Assembly: GCF_003333265.1 (NCBI RefSeq)
Contig: NZ_QOLB01000077.1
Coordinates: forward strand, 1-64,000
Length of the DNA: 64,000 nt
Source of the DNA: Candidatus Halocynthiibacter alkanivorans
Lineage (GTDB): Bacteria; Pseudomonadota; Alphaproteobacteria; Rhodobacterales; Rhodobacteraceae
Direction: 5' to 3'
In this document: positions 27,206 through 35,806 of the stretch, one piece after another
How the letters are laid out: each line of letters opens with the position of its first letter
How positions within the stretch are numbered: position 1 is the first letter of the stretch
The notes under the pieces: generated by a model
Told to the model about the DNA's origin: nothing
Seen by the model: the letters and a program-made list of their open reading frames with translations, nothing else
The model's database searches: none
Program-made: the position numbers and the translations under genes

Positions 27206-28021
27206 TCAGGAGACCTTTTGGGAAATAGAGGAAGACAAGCTCAGTTGCGGAGCCGGTGTAAGACCCTGGGAAAGGCCCTCTTTGACAATAAGCGCGACAC
27301 TCTCTGTGTTTTCGCGCAAGAGAGCGCCATCGGGACGCTGGATGTTGTTTTCAAAGCCGATACGCACATTGCCCCCAGCCAGCAGAGCGGCGCGCGCGCA
27401 GGCAAGTTCTTGTTGACCGAATGCGCAAAGCGACCAGTCCAGATCCATGCCAGCCGTCGCGTTCAGAAACACTGACAGATCACCGGGCCGGGCCAGGACA
27501 GGCGGCGAATATTGCCCCAACACGAAAATAGCCGAGCGCAGATGCGGCGCGATGATGCCCTGGTCCAACCAGCTGCGCAGCAGAGCGACATCCTGGGCGT
27601 TATAGAGAATATGCTGCACTTCGACCCCAGTCTCACTGGCAAAAGCATAGAGCCGCTTGGCAATGGGCACATCACGTGCCATTTCCCGCACGGAGACAGA
27701 GGCCGCTTTGGGCTGCACCTGTTGCAGGCAGGTATATTGTTCGGCCACCTGATACAGACCCGCGGCCTCGGTCGTGACCTGGACCGCCATCTGCGGTACG
27801 ACTTCTAAGACAGCCGCAATCGCATCGCGGTAGCGCCCTGCGTCCAGTGAGTGGCGGCCCTCTTGGTCCCGCACATGCAGGTGAATAGTGCCGGCCCCCG
27901 CAGCAAAACAGGCTGCAGCGGTTTCCGCAATCTCAGCGCTGGTGGCTGGCAGGGCCGGATGGTCCGCTTTGCTGCGTCGGGCGCCGTTTGGAGCTACTGT
28001 AACAGTGAAGGTTCTTGTCAT
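27206..28021 (-). CDS. BKACE family enzyme (DUF849, beta-keto acid cleavage)
   Basis: A 271-aa TIM-barrel metalloenzyme of the family first known as 3-keto-5-aminohexanoate cleavage enzyme. BKACE enzymes condense a beta-keto acid with acetyl-CoA and release acetoacetate plus a new acyl-CoA. The zinc-binding HLHVRD (H47, H49) and the R220/E224 pair in VRIGFENNI are present. The N-terminal segment reads APNGARRSKADHPALP, so the Glu found near position 14 in the lysine-pathway enzyme is not conserved. This marks a different BKACE subgroup and probably a different substrate. It lies 4 bp after the FAD/GcvT gene and 1 bp before the aminotransferase. Confidence 0.9.
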   Translation of the reverse strand: MTRTFTVTVAPNGARRSKADHPALPATSAEIAETAAACFAAGAGTIHLHVRDQEGRHSLDAGRYRDAIAAVLEVVPQMAVQVTTEAAGLYQVAEQYTCLQQVQPKAASVSVREMARDVPIAKRLYAFASETGVEVQHILYNAQDVALLRSWLDQGIIAPHLRSAIFVLGQYSPPVLARPGDLSVFLNATAGMDLDWSLCAFGQQELACARAALLAGGNVRIGFENNIQRPDGALLRENTESVALIVKEGLSQGLTPAPQLSLSSSISQKVS

Positions 28022-28025
28022 CGGC

Positions 28026-30440
28026 TCAATCTCGTTTCACACGCATGCGCGCGCCACTGGCGTCAAAAGCCGGACCGACCTGAAGCTTGCCTTTGAACAT
28101 CGTGCGGGCAATGTCGAGCTCGACCTGCATGCCATCCGGATTTTGGGTCGGGTCCGGGAGATGCACGTAGCCGAGCGCAACAGGTTTACCGATACGATAG
28201 CCAAAGGCGGCCGAAGTTGTGTGACCGATGGCCTTGCCCTCTAAGTAGATCGGCTCATGGCCGAGAGGCACCGCGTTTTCGTCTTCCAGGATCAACGTGA
28301 CCAGACGGGCTCGCGGCCCCTTTTTCATCCGCTCCCGCAGGGCGTCCCGACCGATAAAGTCCTTTTTCATTGAGGTCAGCGCCGCCATACCGGCCTCAAC
28401 CGGGGTGGCATCACCGTCCAGCTCATGCCCCATGGCACAAAAGCCTTTTTCTATCCGCATCGCGCTTTGTGCATAAAGCCCCGCCGGTGTGGCGCCCGCC
28501 GCCACCAGGGCCGCGTATATCGAACGCACGTTTTCAGATTTACAGGTGATCTCCCAGCTGGCTTCGCCGACATAAGACATACGCATGGCGCGCACATGGT
28601 GGCCGGCGATATGGGCGGTGCCGACCTTGAAATAACCGATGTCATTCAACTCGGGCGCGCCGGTCTCTGTGGCAATGCGAGCCGCCTCGGGGCCCATCAG
28701 CCCCAGAACTGCGTAGTCCTGAGTGCTGTCGGAAAGCGTAACATCAAAGCCTTCAGAATGCCGCCGGAACCATGCCAGATCGCGTTTGATCGCGTTGGTG
28801 CCGACAAACAGGCGATAGTGGTCCTGCGAAATGCGCTGACCTGTGATATCGCTTTCATAGGTGCCACGTTCGTTCAGCACCGCAGTATAGACGACAGATC
28901 CGGGAGCTTTGGCCATATTGCCGGCGCAGGTTTTTTGCAGGAACGCTTCGGCGTCCGGGCCGGTGACTTCGATTTTGCCAAAGGGCGAGGCGTCAAAAAT
29001 CGCAGCCGCCTCATGTGCTGCCATCACTTCGCGGCGCACATTGTCAAACCAGGCGGGCTTGCCAAAGGTCATCGTCGTGTCTGCGGTTTTGCCGAAATAC
29101 AGCGGGCGTTCCCAGCCGAAGGTCTGCCCCATAAAGGCGTCAGCAGCACGGTATTCCGCATCAAGCGGCAGGCGTTTCAGATCACGTGCTGTGCGCAGCT
29201 GACGGCCAGGGTAGGCGATTTCATAATGGGTACCGAGGATTTCCGGCGCCCGCGCCATCAGGTGTTCCACCCGGTTGAACACCGGTGCAAAACGTTTGGC
29301 ATCGGTTTCGCCCAGATCATAAGCGGTGTGGCCATGCACAATGCAATGGGCGAGATTCATCCCTGCCCCGCCGCCGGACGCGATTCCGACCGAGTTCATG
29401 CCGCAGCCGTAAAATAACCCTTTGGTTTCTGCGGCTTCGCCCAGCATGAAGGTGCCATCAGGCGTGAAACTTTCGGGACCGTTCAACAACATTTTGACTT
29501 CGGCGGTTTCCAGCGCCGGCAGACGATGAAGTGCATTCATCATCATCGGCTCAAAGTGATCCCAGTCTTCCGCCAGCAGGCCAAATTCAAAGTTCTCGTC
29601 CAGAATGCCGGGCGGGATGGCTTTTCCCATCGGTTCAAAACAACCCACCAGCAGCCCACCGCTGTCATCGCGGATATAGAGGTGGTTGTCGTGATCCGAC
29701 AGGGTCGGCATGTTGCCGGTGATACCGTCGATCGGTTTGGTCAGCAGGTAGAAATGTTCACAGGGCTGCACCGGGGCTTCGCTGTCGGCCATCTCGGCGA
29801 TTTCGCGCGACCAGAGCCCGGCGCAGAGCGCAATGGCATCGCACATCACCGTGCCCTGGGTGGTTTCCACGCCAACAATTTTACCGCGTTCGGTCAGGAT
29901 GCCGGTGACACCGGTGTTTTCAAATATCCGGGCGCCAAGAGATTTGGCCCCTTTGACCAGCGCGGCGCAAACGTCTGAGGGCGACACACGACCGTCATCC
30001 GGCGACCAGGCCGCACCAAGCACATCCTCAGCATTCATCAGCGGCCAGCGCTCTTTTGCTTCAGCGGCACTGACCGATCTGGCGTCGATGCCCCAGGCAT
30101 GGGCCAGGGCTTCTTGCCGTTTGACGTGCATCAGCCGGTCCGGCGTGGTGGCAATCGACAGCGAGCCTTTCTGGATCCAGCCAACGTTCTGGCCGGTTTC
30201 CTGTTCGAGCTGACTGTAGAGGTCCACCGAATACTGGATCATGCGCGTCAGGTTTTGCGAATGGCGCAGAGCACGGACCTGAGCGGCTGAATGCCAGGTG
30301 GTGCCGCTGGTCAATTTGTTGCGCTCCAGAAGAATCGCGTCACCCACGCCCATTTTGGCCAGGTGATACAGCGTGGAGCAGCCCATGATGCCGCCGCCAA
30401 TGACGACGACAGAGGCATGAGAAGGGAGAGGGTTTGGCAT
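28026..30440 (-). CDS. FAD-dependent dehydrogenase with GcvT domain (dimethylglycine/sarcosine dehydrogenase-like)
   Basis: An 804-aa two-domain enzyme. The N-terminal DAO domain (about 8-370) carries VVVIGGGIMGCSTLYHL and TSGTTWHSAAQ, where H50 matches the covalent FAD-binding His of dimethylglycine dehydrogenase. An FAO_M linker (about 375-430) and a GcvT plus GcvT-C tetrahydrofolate-binding half (about 435-800) follow. Relatives oxidatively remove N-methyl groups and pass the one-carbon unit to THF. It is the first gene of the operon with BKACE and aminotransferase, divergent from an rpiR-type gene. Substrate specificity is open; an N-methylated amino acid is likely. Confidence 0.92.
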   Translation of the reverse strand: MPNPLPSHASVVVIGGGIMGCSTLYHLAKMGVGDAILLERNKLTSGTTWHSAAQVRALRHSQNLTRMIQYSVDLYSQLEQETGQNVGWIQKGSLSIATTPDRLMHVKRQEALAHAWGIDARSVSAAEAKERWPLMNAEDVLGAAWSPDDGRVSPSDVCAALVKGAKSLGARIFENTGVTGILTERGKIVGVETTQGTVMCDAIALCAGLWSREIAEMADSEAPVQPCEHFYLLTKPIDGITGNMPTLSDHDNHLYIRDDSGGLLVGCFEPMGKAIPPGILDENFEFGLLAEDWDHFEPMMMNALHRLPALETAEVKMLLNGPESFTPDGTFMLGEAAETKGLFYGCGMNSVGIASGGGAGMNLAHCIVHGHTAYDLGETDAKRFAPVFNRVEHLMARAPEILGTHYEIAYPGRQLRTARDLKRLPLDAEYRAADAFMGQTFGWERPLYFGKTADTTMTFGKPAWFDNVRREVMAAHEAAAIFDASPFGKIEVTGPDAEAFLQKTCAGNMAKAPGSVVYTAVLNERGTYESDITGQRISQDHYRLFVGTNAIKRDLAWFRRHSEGFDVTLSDSTQDYAVLGLMGPEAARIATETGAPELNDIGYFKVGTAHIAGHHVRAMRMSYVGEASWEITCKSENVRSIYAALVAAGATPAGLYAQSAMRIEKGFCAMGHELDGDATPVEAGMAALTSMKKDFIGRDALRERMKKGPRARLVTLILEDENAVPLGHEPIYLEGKAIGHTTSAAFGYRIGKPVALGYVHLPDPTQNPDGMQVELDIARTMFKGKLQVGPAFDASGARMRVKRD

Positions 30441-30522
30441 TGGTTTCTCTTATTCCAGGTGAAATCTGATGGATCAGCCAACCGGCGAATTCTATTCTAC
30501 AATTGAATTTCGCAGCCATGTT

Positions 30523-30538
30523 GTGGGGAATTCCCCAC
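30523..30538. promoter_or_regulatory. Perfect 16-bp palindrome, candidate RpiR operator
   Basis: GTGGGGAATTCCCCAC is an exact palindrome midway in the 229-bp divergent region between the FAD/GcvT operon and the RpiR gene. Dyad-symmetric sites between divergent regulator and target genes commonly bind the regulator. About 15-40 bp to the left is a weaker, imperfect repeat (GCGAATTC ... GAATTTCGC). Confidence 0.45.
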
Positions 30539-30669
30539 GGCGCCAGATGCCACCGATCCGTCCGTTTTCAGTACGTCCTTAGTTTCGGCAGGAAACACAA
30601 AATTAGTCAATCGACCCAAAAAATAACATAAGTTATTACCTATCTAATTCGAATCACGTGGAACGCCCA

Positions 30670-31557
30670 ATGGACCCGACACAAAAAACCAAATTGATTT
30701 CAAAGCTTAAGGCCGATTTTGAGACGCTCGCACCGCGGCTGAAGCTGGTAGCGAAATACATTGTCGACAATCCGTCCGACTTTGGCCTGGACCCGATACG
30801 CGAAACCGCGCGTAAATCCGGCGTCAGCACTTACACGCTGGTGCGCATGGCCAAACACCTCGGCCTGGACCGGTTTGAAGACCTGCGGGCACCGTTCAGG
30901 TCTGCCCTGGTCTCAGGCTCAGAACTGACCGCGAACATGGACTGGCTTGAAGCCGTCGCCGGTTATCAAGACACCGGTCCGGCGCAAGCCGAAGCAACAC
31001 TGAACACGTTGTCGATCGTGCAGCGGTCGCTACATCAGCTGGATCCCGCCAAAGCCAAGCGCGTGGTGGACATGATGTTCGCGGCTCGCAATGTCTATCT
31101 GACCGGAGTGAGGGCGAGCTATGGCCTGGCATATTACTTTCATTATGTAGGGCGAATGGCCTTGCCAACATTGCAATTAATCCCGCGCCACATGAACAGT
31201 GCCATCGATGAACTGAACTATGCAGATGATCAGGACATCCTGATTGCGATCACTTTTAACCCCTATTCCAAAGAGACGATTCAGGCCTGTCAATTTGCCC
31301 AGTCCCGCGGGTTAAAACTGATCCTGATCGCGGACTCTGATGTAATTGCGCCCGATCTCAGACCCTCAGAAGTGATCGTGGTTTCAACCATCACCACCCA
31401 TTTTTTTGCATGTTTTTCCGGGGCCATGGCCACAATCGAAAACATCCTTGCGCTGCTGGTGGAACGGGGCGGCACCGCGGCGGAGCGTCGAATCGAATCC
31501 TATGAGGATTTGCGCAGCGATATTGACGCCTACTGGCGCAAACCAAAAAAACATTAG
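30670..31557 (+). CDS. MurR/RpiR family transcriptional regulator
   Basis: A 295-aa regulator with an N-terminal RpiR helix-turn-helix (about 1-80, with ARKSGVSTYTLVRMAKHLGLDRFEDLR split across the motif) and a C-terminal SIS phosphosugar-binding-type domain (about 125-265). Starts are possible at GTG 30658 and ATG 30670; I prefer the ATG. Divergent from the FAD/GcvT-BKACE-aminotransferase operon and 96 bp ahead of the TAXI transporter, it probably controls both. SIS domains usually sense sugar phosphates, but several RpiR proteins near amine-catabolism genes sense non-sugar ligands. Confidence 0.9.
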   Translation: MDPTQKTKLISKLKADFETLAPRLKLVAKYIVDNPSDFGLDPIRETARKSGVSTYTLVRMAKHLGLDRFEDLRAPFRSALVSGSELTANMDWLEAVAGYQDTGPAQAEATLNTLSIVQRSLHQLDPAKAKRVVDMMFAARNVYLTGVRASYGLAYYFHYVGRMALPTLQLIPRHMNSAIDELNYADDQDILIAITFNPYSKETIQACQFAQSRGLKLILIADSDVIAPDLRPSEVIVVSTITTHFFACFSGAMATIENILALLVERGGTAAERRIESYEDLRSDIDAYWRKPKKH

Positions 31558-31653
31558 TTTTTGGATGACAATCGCTGAACCATTCTTCACCAATGCAGCA
31601 ACTTGAAGAGGTGCGAAAATTCTGTTCGCCGATAACACCAACGGGAGAAATAT

Positions 31654-32603
31654 ATGAAACCAATGAAGTTTATGCTGGGCCTCGCCACAGCGGCGACGCT
31701 GTCAGTCGGCTCGATGGCCGCAGCACAAGAGCAGCAATTCATCACCATCGGCACTGGAGGTGTCACCGGGGTGTATTACCCCACAGGCGGCGCGATCTGT
31801 CGTCTGGTCAACAAAAACCGCAAAGAAACCGGCATCCGCTGTTCTGTGGAATCAACCGGTGGTTCTGTTTACAACACCCGCACGATCCGCCAGGGCGAGC
31901 TGGACTTTGGTATCGTGCAGTCTGACGTGCAGGCCGCAGCTGTAACCGGCACCGGCAAATTTGCAGACGACGGTGCATATCCGGAACTGCGCGCTGTATT
32001 CTCCGTGCACCCTGAGCCGCTTCACGTGATGGTCCGCGCGGATGCTGGCATCAATTCGGTTGCCGATTTTGCGGGCAAACGTGTCAACATTGGCAACCCT
32101 GGTTCAGGCACACGTGTTCTGGCAGAAGCGCTGATGGATGCCGCCGGTGTTTCTACAGACGATTTTGCCCTGGCTGCTGAGCTGAAATCCTCAGAACAGT
32201 CTGCAGCGCTTTGTGACGGCAAGATTCAGGCGACAATCTGGGCTGCAGGCCTGCCAAACGGGTCTTCCATGGAAGCAACCTCGACCTGACCACATCCGGT
32301 CTGGATAAGGTTCTGGCCTCCAACCCGGCCTATGCAGCGGCGACGATCCCCGGCGGCATGTATCCCGACAACGCCGACGACATCGCGTCCTGGGGCCCGA
32401 AAGCGACCTTTGTAACCTCGGCAAGTACACCTGATGAAGTCGTTTACGCGTTAGTTTCTGCGGTGTTTGACAACTTTGAAGCCTTCAAGAAACTGCACCC
32501 GGCTTTCTCCCGCCTGAAACCAGAAGAAATGATCAAAGACGGTCTGTCTGCTGAATTGCACCCTGGTGCGGTGAAATACTACAAAGAACAAGGCTGGATG
32601 TAA
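31654..32603 (+). pseudogene. TAXI-family TRAP transporter binding protein, frameshifted
   Basis: A periplasmic solute-binding protein of the TAXI group with signal peptide (residues 1-24, ends AAAQ). TIGTGGVTGVYYPTGGAICRLVN is the TAXI hallmark (here split as TIGTGGVTGVYY and PTGGAICRL). The first frame stops at 32287-32289 after SMEATST. The remainder (LTTSGLDKVLASNP ... KYYKEQGWM, to 32603) continues in another frame. Intact relatives read EATSTCDL... here. Restoring 7 bases (a GACCTGC repeat unit) reopens one 319-residue frame, so the lesion looks like a slipped-strand deletion between GACCT repeats near 32280. Either the gene is dead or the base calls are wrong. The downstream permease is intact. 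Confidence 0.88.
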
Positions 32604-32628
32604 GTCCACGTCCATAATTAGTGAATGT

Positions 32629-32652
32629 GCCTCCCTGATCCGTCAGGGAGGC
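32629..32652 (+). terminator. Hairpin between TAXI binding protein and permease
   Basis: Perfect 10-bp stem GCCTCCCTGA / TCAGGGAGGC with a TCCG tetraloop, followed by ATTTATGTTT. It sits 25 bp after the binding-protein stop and 46 bp before the permease start, and probably acts as a partial terminator giving more binding protein than permease. Confidence 0.7.
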
Positions 32653-32698
32653 ATTTATGTTTAGGCACCGGTAAAAAGCCGGAAACAGAGGGATGGTT

Positions 32699-35302
32699 AT
32701 GAGCCAGACAGAGACCACAATGACCGCGGACAATGATCTTCAGGACATCGTCGCCGATTCAGATACCGGCGGACGGGTGCCACACGATACGTTTTCGATC
32801 AACGCGCTTTGGTATATCCCTCTTGTCTGGTCGCTGTTCCAGCTCTGGATCGCCTCGCCACTGCCGTTTCTGCTGCGCTTTGGCGTATTGAATGATACCC
32901 AGACACGCTCCATTCACCTGGCGTTTGCGGTGCTGCTGGCCTTTCTGGCCTTTCCGGGGCTGAAATCCAGCCCGCGCCACCGCATTCCGCGGGCCACCTG
33001 GATCACCGCAGCAATCGGTGCGGCGGCGGCCTCTTATCTCTATTACGCCTATACCGGCGTGGCGAACCGCACCGGCGCGCCCAACAGCACAGATCTGGTG
33101 ATGGCCGGAATCGGCATTGTCACGCTGATGGAAGCCGCACGGCGTTCGCTGGGCTTCCCGCTGATGGGGGTGGCGCTGTTCTTCCTCGGTTATGTCTTTT
33201 TTGGCTCCAGCGATATGCTGCCCGACGTTGTGCGCTGGAAAGGCGCCTCGTTCCAGAAAGCCATGAGCCATATGTGGTTGACCACTGAGGGCGTCTTTGG
33301 CGTTGCGCTCGGCGTATCCTCGGGCTTTGTCTTTCTGTTCGTTCTGTTTGGCGCACTGCTCAATCAGGCGGGTGCGGGCAACTATTTCCTCAAACTGGCA
33401 TTTGCGACACTGGGCCATCTGCGTGGCGGTCCGGCCAAAGCGGCAGTGATTGCTTCCGCGGCCACCGGGCTGATTTCGGGCTCTTCAATTGCCAATGTTG
33501 TCACCACCGGCACTTTCACCATTCCGCTGATGAAAAAGGTCGGGTTCTCGGCCACCAAAGCCGGCGCGATTGAAGTGTCCTCGTCGATCAATGGCGTGCT
33601 GACACCACCGGTGATGGGTGCTGTGGCGTTTCTGATGACCGAATATGTCGGCATTTCTTATGTGGAAGTGGTGAAAACGGCGATCGTCCCGGCGGCAATT
33701 TCCTATATCGCTCTGGTCTATATCGTGCATCTTGAAGCGCTGAAAATGGGCATGACCGGCACGTCAAAGATGCATCCGGTCAAGTTCATGCTGGGCGCCA
33801 TTTTTATCATCGCCTCCTGCATTGTCATCGCCGGCGGCACCCTGTTTCTGACCGGGCAACTGGTTGATGCGGTCGAGGCCGCCTTTGGCGGTGCGGCAAC
33901 GGGCATCCTGGTGGCCGGGCTGATGCTGATCTATGTGCTTGCGGTCCGTTTCGCCGCCAGTGGTCCTGACCTGGAAATGAGCAGTGACTCCCTGCAGCAT
34001 TTGCCACCGACCAAAGAGATTTTCAAAACCGGGGTGCATTATCTGCTGCCAATCCTGCTGCTGATGTATCTTCTGATGATCGAGCGCAAATCCCCTGCCC
34101 TGTCCGCCTTCTGGTCGACCTCCTTCATGTTGCTGATCTTGCTGACGCAAAACCCGCTGAAAAATTATTTCCGCAAACTGGGCAATATCGCCGGGGCGCT
34201 GGATCAGGGGCTGCGTGAGATCGGCGAAGGTCTGGTAACCGGCGCGCGCAATATGATCGGGCTGGCCGCGGCCATGGGCGTGGCAGGGATCATTGTTGGC
34301 GCGGTGACGCTGACAGGCGTGGGCCAGGTGATGGCCGAGTTTGTGGAATTCCTCTCTGGCGGCAACCTGCTGGCAATGCTGTTCTTCGTGGCGCTTATTT
34401 CGATCATTCTGGGCATGGGTCTGCCAACCACAGCCAACTATATCGTGGTGTCTTCGCTGATGGCTGGCGTAGTCGTTGAACTGGGTGCACAATCCGGATT
34501 GATCGTACCACTGGTCGCGGTTCACATGTTCGTCTTCTATTTTGGCATCATGGCCGATGTGACACCGCCGGTGGGGCTTGCCTCATTTGCTGCTGCGGCG
34601 ATCAGCAAGGGCGACCCGCTCAAAACCGGGTTTCAGGCGTTTTTCTATTCGATACGGACCGCCGCTTTGCCGTTCTTGTTCATCTTCAACACCGACCTGT
34701 TGCTGATCAACGTCGGGCCGGTACAGGCGGTCTTTGTCTTTCTTGTCGCGATGGTCGCCATGTTGTTATTTGCGGCCGGCACCATGGGTTGGTTTATGAC
34801 CCGTTCGCGCCTGTGGGAAAGTGTCGCCCTGATCCTTGTGGCATTCACGCTGTTCCGGCCCGGATTTTTCCTCGATCAGATCGCGCCTGAATTTGAGGCC
34901 AGAGAGGCCAGCGCGATATTCCAGATGGCGGAAGACCTTGGTGACGACGCGAGTATCCGGGTGCGCCTGGCTGGTGAAAACCTGAACGGCGATCCGGTGG
35001 ATGCCAAGTACCTGTTGCCGCTGGGGCCCAAAGGTGCCGCTGGAGCGGACCGCCTGCTGAACGGCGCGGGGCTTGAGCTGCGCAATGAGGATGGCAAGCT
35101 GTTCATCGACAATCTGGAATTTGCCGGTGTCGCTGAACAGTTGGGTCTGGATTTTGATTGGGAAGTCATTGAGTTGGATGTGAAGACTGAACGTGTCCGC
35201 AAGGAGGTCTTCTATCTGCCTGCGCTTGCGCTTCTGGCACTGATTTACCTGGCGCAGACGCGGCGCCGGAAACACCCTGAAGCGCTGGAGGAAGTGGCAT
35301 GA
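32699..35302 (+). CDS. TRAP transporter fused permease (4TM/12TM, TAXI type)
   Basis: An 867-aa fusion of DctQ-like and DctM-like permease subunits, typical of TAXI-TRAP systems. It has about 16-18 membrane helices, with the DctM-type motifs GSSIANVVTTGTFTIPLMK and ILGMGLPTTANYIV. The C-terminal ~150 residues form a DUF3394-like periplasmic domain followed by a last helix. I start it at the second of two ATGs (32699), which has AGAGGG at normal spacing; the first is 32693. It drives Na+ or H+ coupled uptake using the binding protein encoded upstream, which is frameshifted here. It overlaps uspA by 4 nt. Confidence 0.92.
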   Translation: MSQTETTMTADNDLQDIVADSDTGGRVPHDTFSINALWYIPLVWSLFQLWIASPLPFLLRFGVLNDTQTRSIHLAFAVLLAFLAFPGLKSSPRHRIPRATWITAAIGAAAASYLYYAYTGVANRTGAPNSTDLVMAGIGIVTLMEAARRSLGFPLMGVALFFLGYVFFGSSDMLPDVVRWKGASFQKAMSHMWLTTEGVFGVALGVSSGFVFLFVLFGALLNQAGAGNYFLKLAFATLGHLRGGPAKAAVIASAATGLISGSSIANVVTTGTFTIPLMKKVGFSATKAGAIEVSSSINGVLTPPVMGAVAFLMTEYVGISYVEVVKTAIVPAAISYIALVYIVHLEALKMGMTGTSKMHPVKFMLGAIFIIASCIVIAGGTLFLTGQLVDAVEAAFGGAATGILVAGLMLIYVLAVRFAASGPDLEMSSDSLQHLPPTKEIFKTGVHYLLPILLLMYLLMIERKSPALSAFWSTSFMLLILLTQNPLKNYFRKLGNIAGALDQGLREIGEGLVTGARNMIGLAAAMGVAGIIVGAVTLTGVGQVMAEFVEFLSGGNLLAMLFFVALISIILGMGLPTTANYIVVSSLMAGVVVELGAQSGLIVPLVAVHMFVFYFGIMADVTPPVGLASFAAAAISKGDPLKTGFQAFFYSIRTAALPFLFIFNTDLLLINVGPVQAVFVFLVAMVAMLLFAAGTMGWFMTRSRLWESVALILVAFTLFRPGFFLDQIAPEFEAREASAIFQMAEDLGDDASIRVRLAGENLNGDPVDAKYLLPLGPKGAAGADRLLNGAGLELRNEDGKLFIDNLEFAGVAEQLGLDFDWEVIELDVKTERVRKEVFYLPALALLALIYLAQTRRRKHPEALEEVA

Positions 35303-35724
35303 GCAATTCAATCCTTTGTGCTGTGGATCTGGGACACCCGGACGTCAGCAAAGCGGTGCTGAAGCGGGCGCAGGAACTTGCAAAGCTGGATGACGCGGTG
35401 CTGAACGTCATCACCGTGGTTCCGGACTATGGCATGTCGATCGTCGGTTCTTTTTTTGAGGCGGGCACGCTGAAAAAGGCGGTGAACGCGGTCAATGTGC
35501 AATTGCATGAGTTTGTGTCCCAGAACGCCGAGGGCGGGATCAGGGTCCGTCATATCGTCAGCGTCGGCAGCATCTATGAGGAGGTGCTTGACGCGATCCG
35601 TGAAACCGGCGCCGACCTGGTGATTATGGGGGCTGGCAAGCCGGGTTTGAAAGAGTATCTGCTGGGGCCGAATGCCGCGCGTATTGCCCGCCATACCGAA
35701 GCTTCAGTCTATATCGCACGCTGA
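35299..35724 (+). CDS. Universal stress protein (UspA family), TRAP-associated
   Basis: A 141-aa single-domain Usp protein with the ATP-binding loop GAGKPGLKEYLLGPNAARI near the C terminus. The ATG overlaps the permease stop by 4 nt, so it belongs to the TAXI operon. In Halomonas elongata the analogous TeaD protein, encoded beside the TeaABC TRAP transporter, binds ATP and negatively modulates uptake; a similar role is a reasonable inference here. A bidirectional terminator follows. Confidence 0.9.
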   Translation: MSNSILCAVDLGHPDVSKAVLKRAQELAKLDDAVLNVITVVPDYGMSIVGSFFEAGTLKKAVNAVNVQLHEFVSQNAEGGIRVRHIVSVGSIYEEVLDAIRETGADLVIMGAGKPGLKEYLLGPNAARIARHTEASVYIAR

Positions 35725-35771
35725 GCCCATGAACACCCTGTGTTCAGGCGTCTAAACGCTCAGAACCATAG

Positions 35772-35802
35772 TTTCGCCCCGCCCATACAGCGCGGGGCGA
35801 AA
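35772..35802. terminator. Bidirectional terminator uspA / dctM
   Basis: Perfect 11-bp stem TTTCGCCCCGC (35772-35782) and GCGGGGCGAAA (35792-35802) between convergent uspA and dctM genes, with A/T ends that serve as tracts in both directions. Confidence 0.8.
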
Positions 35803-35806
35803 TCAC

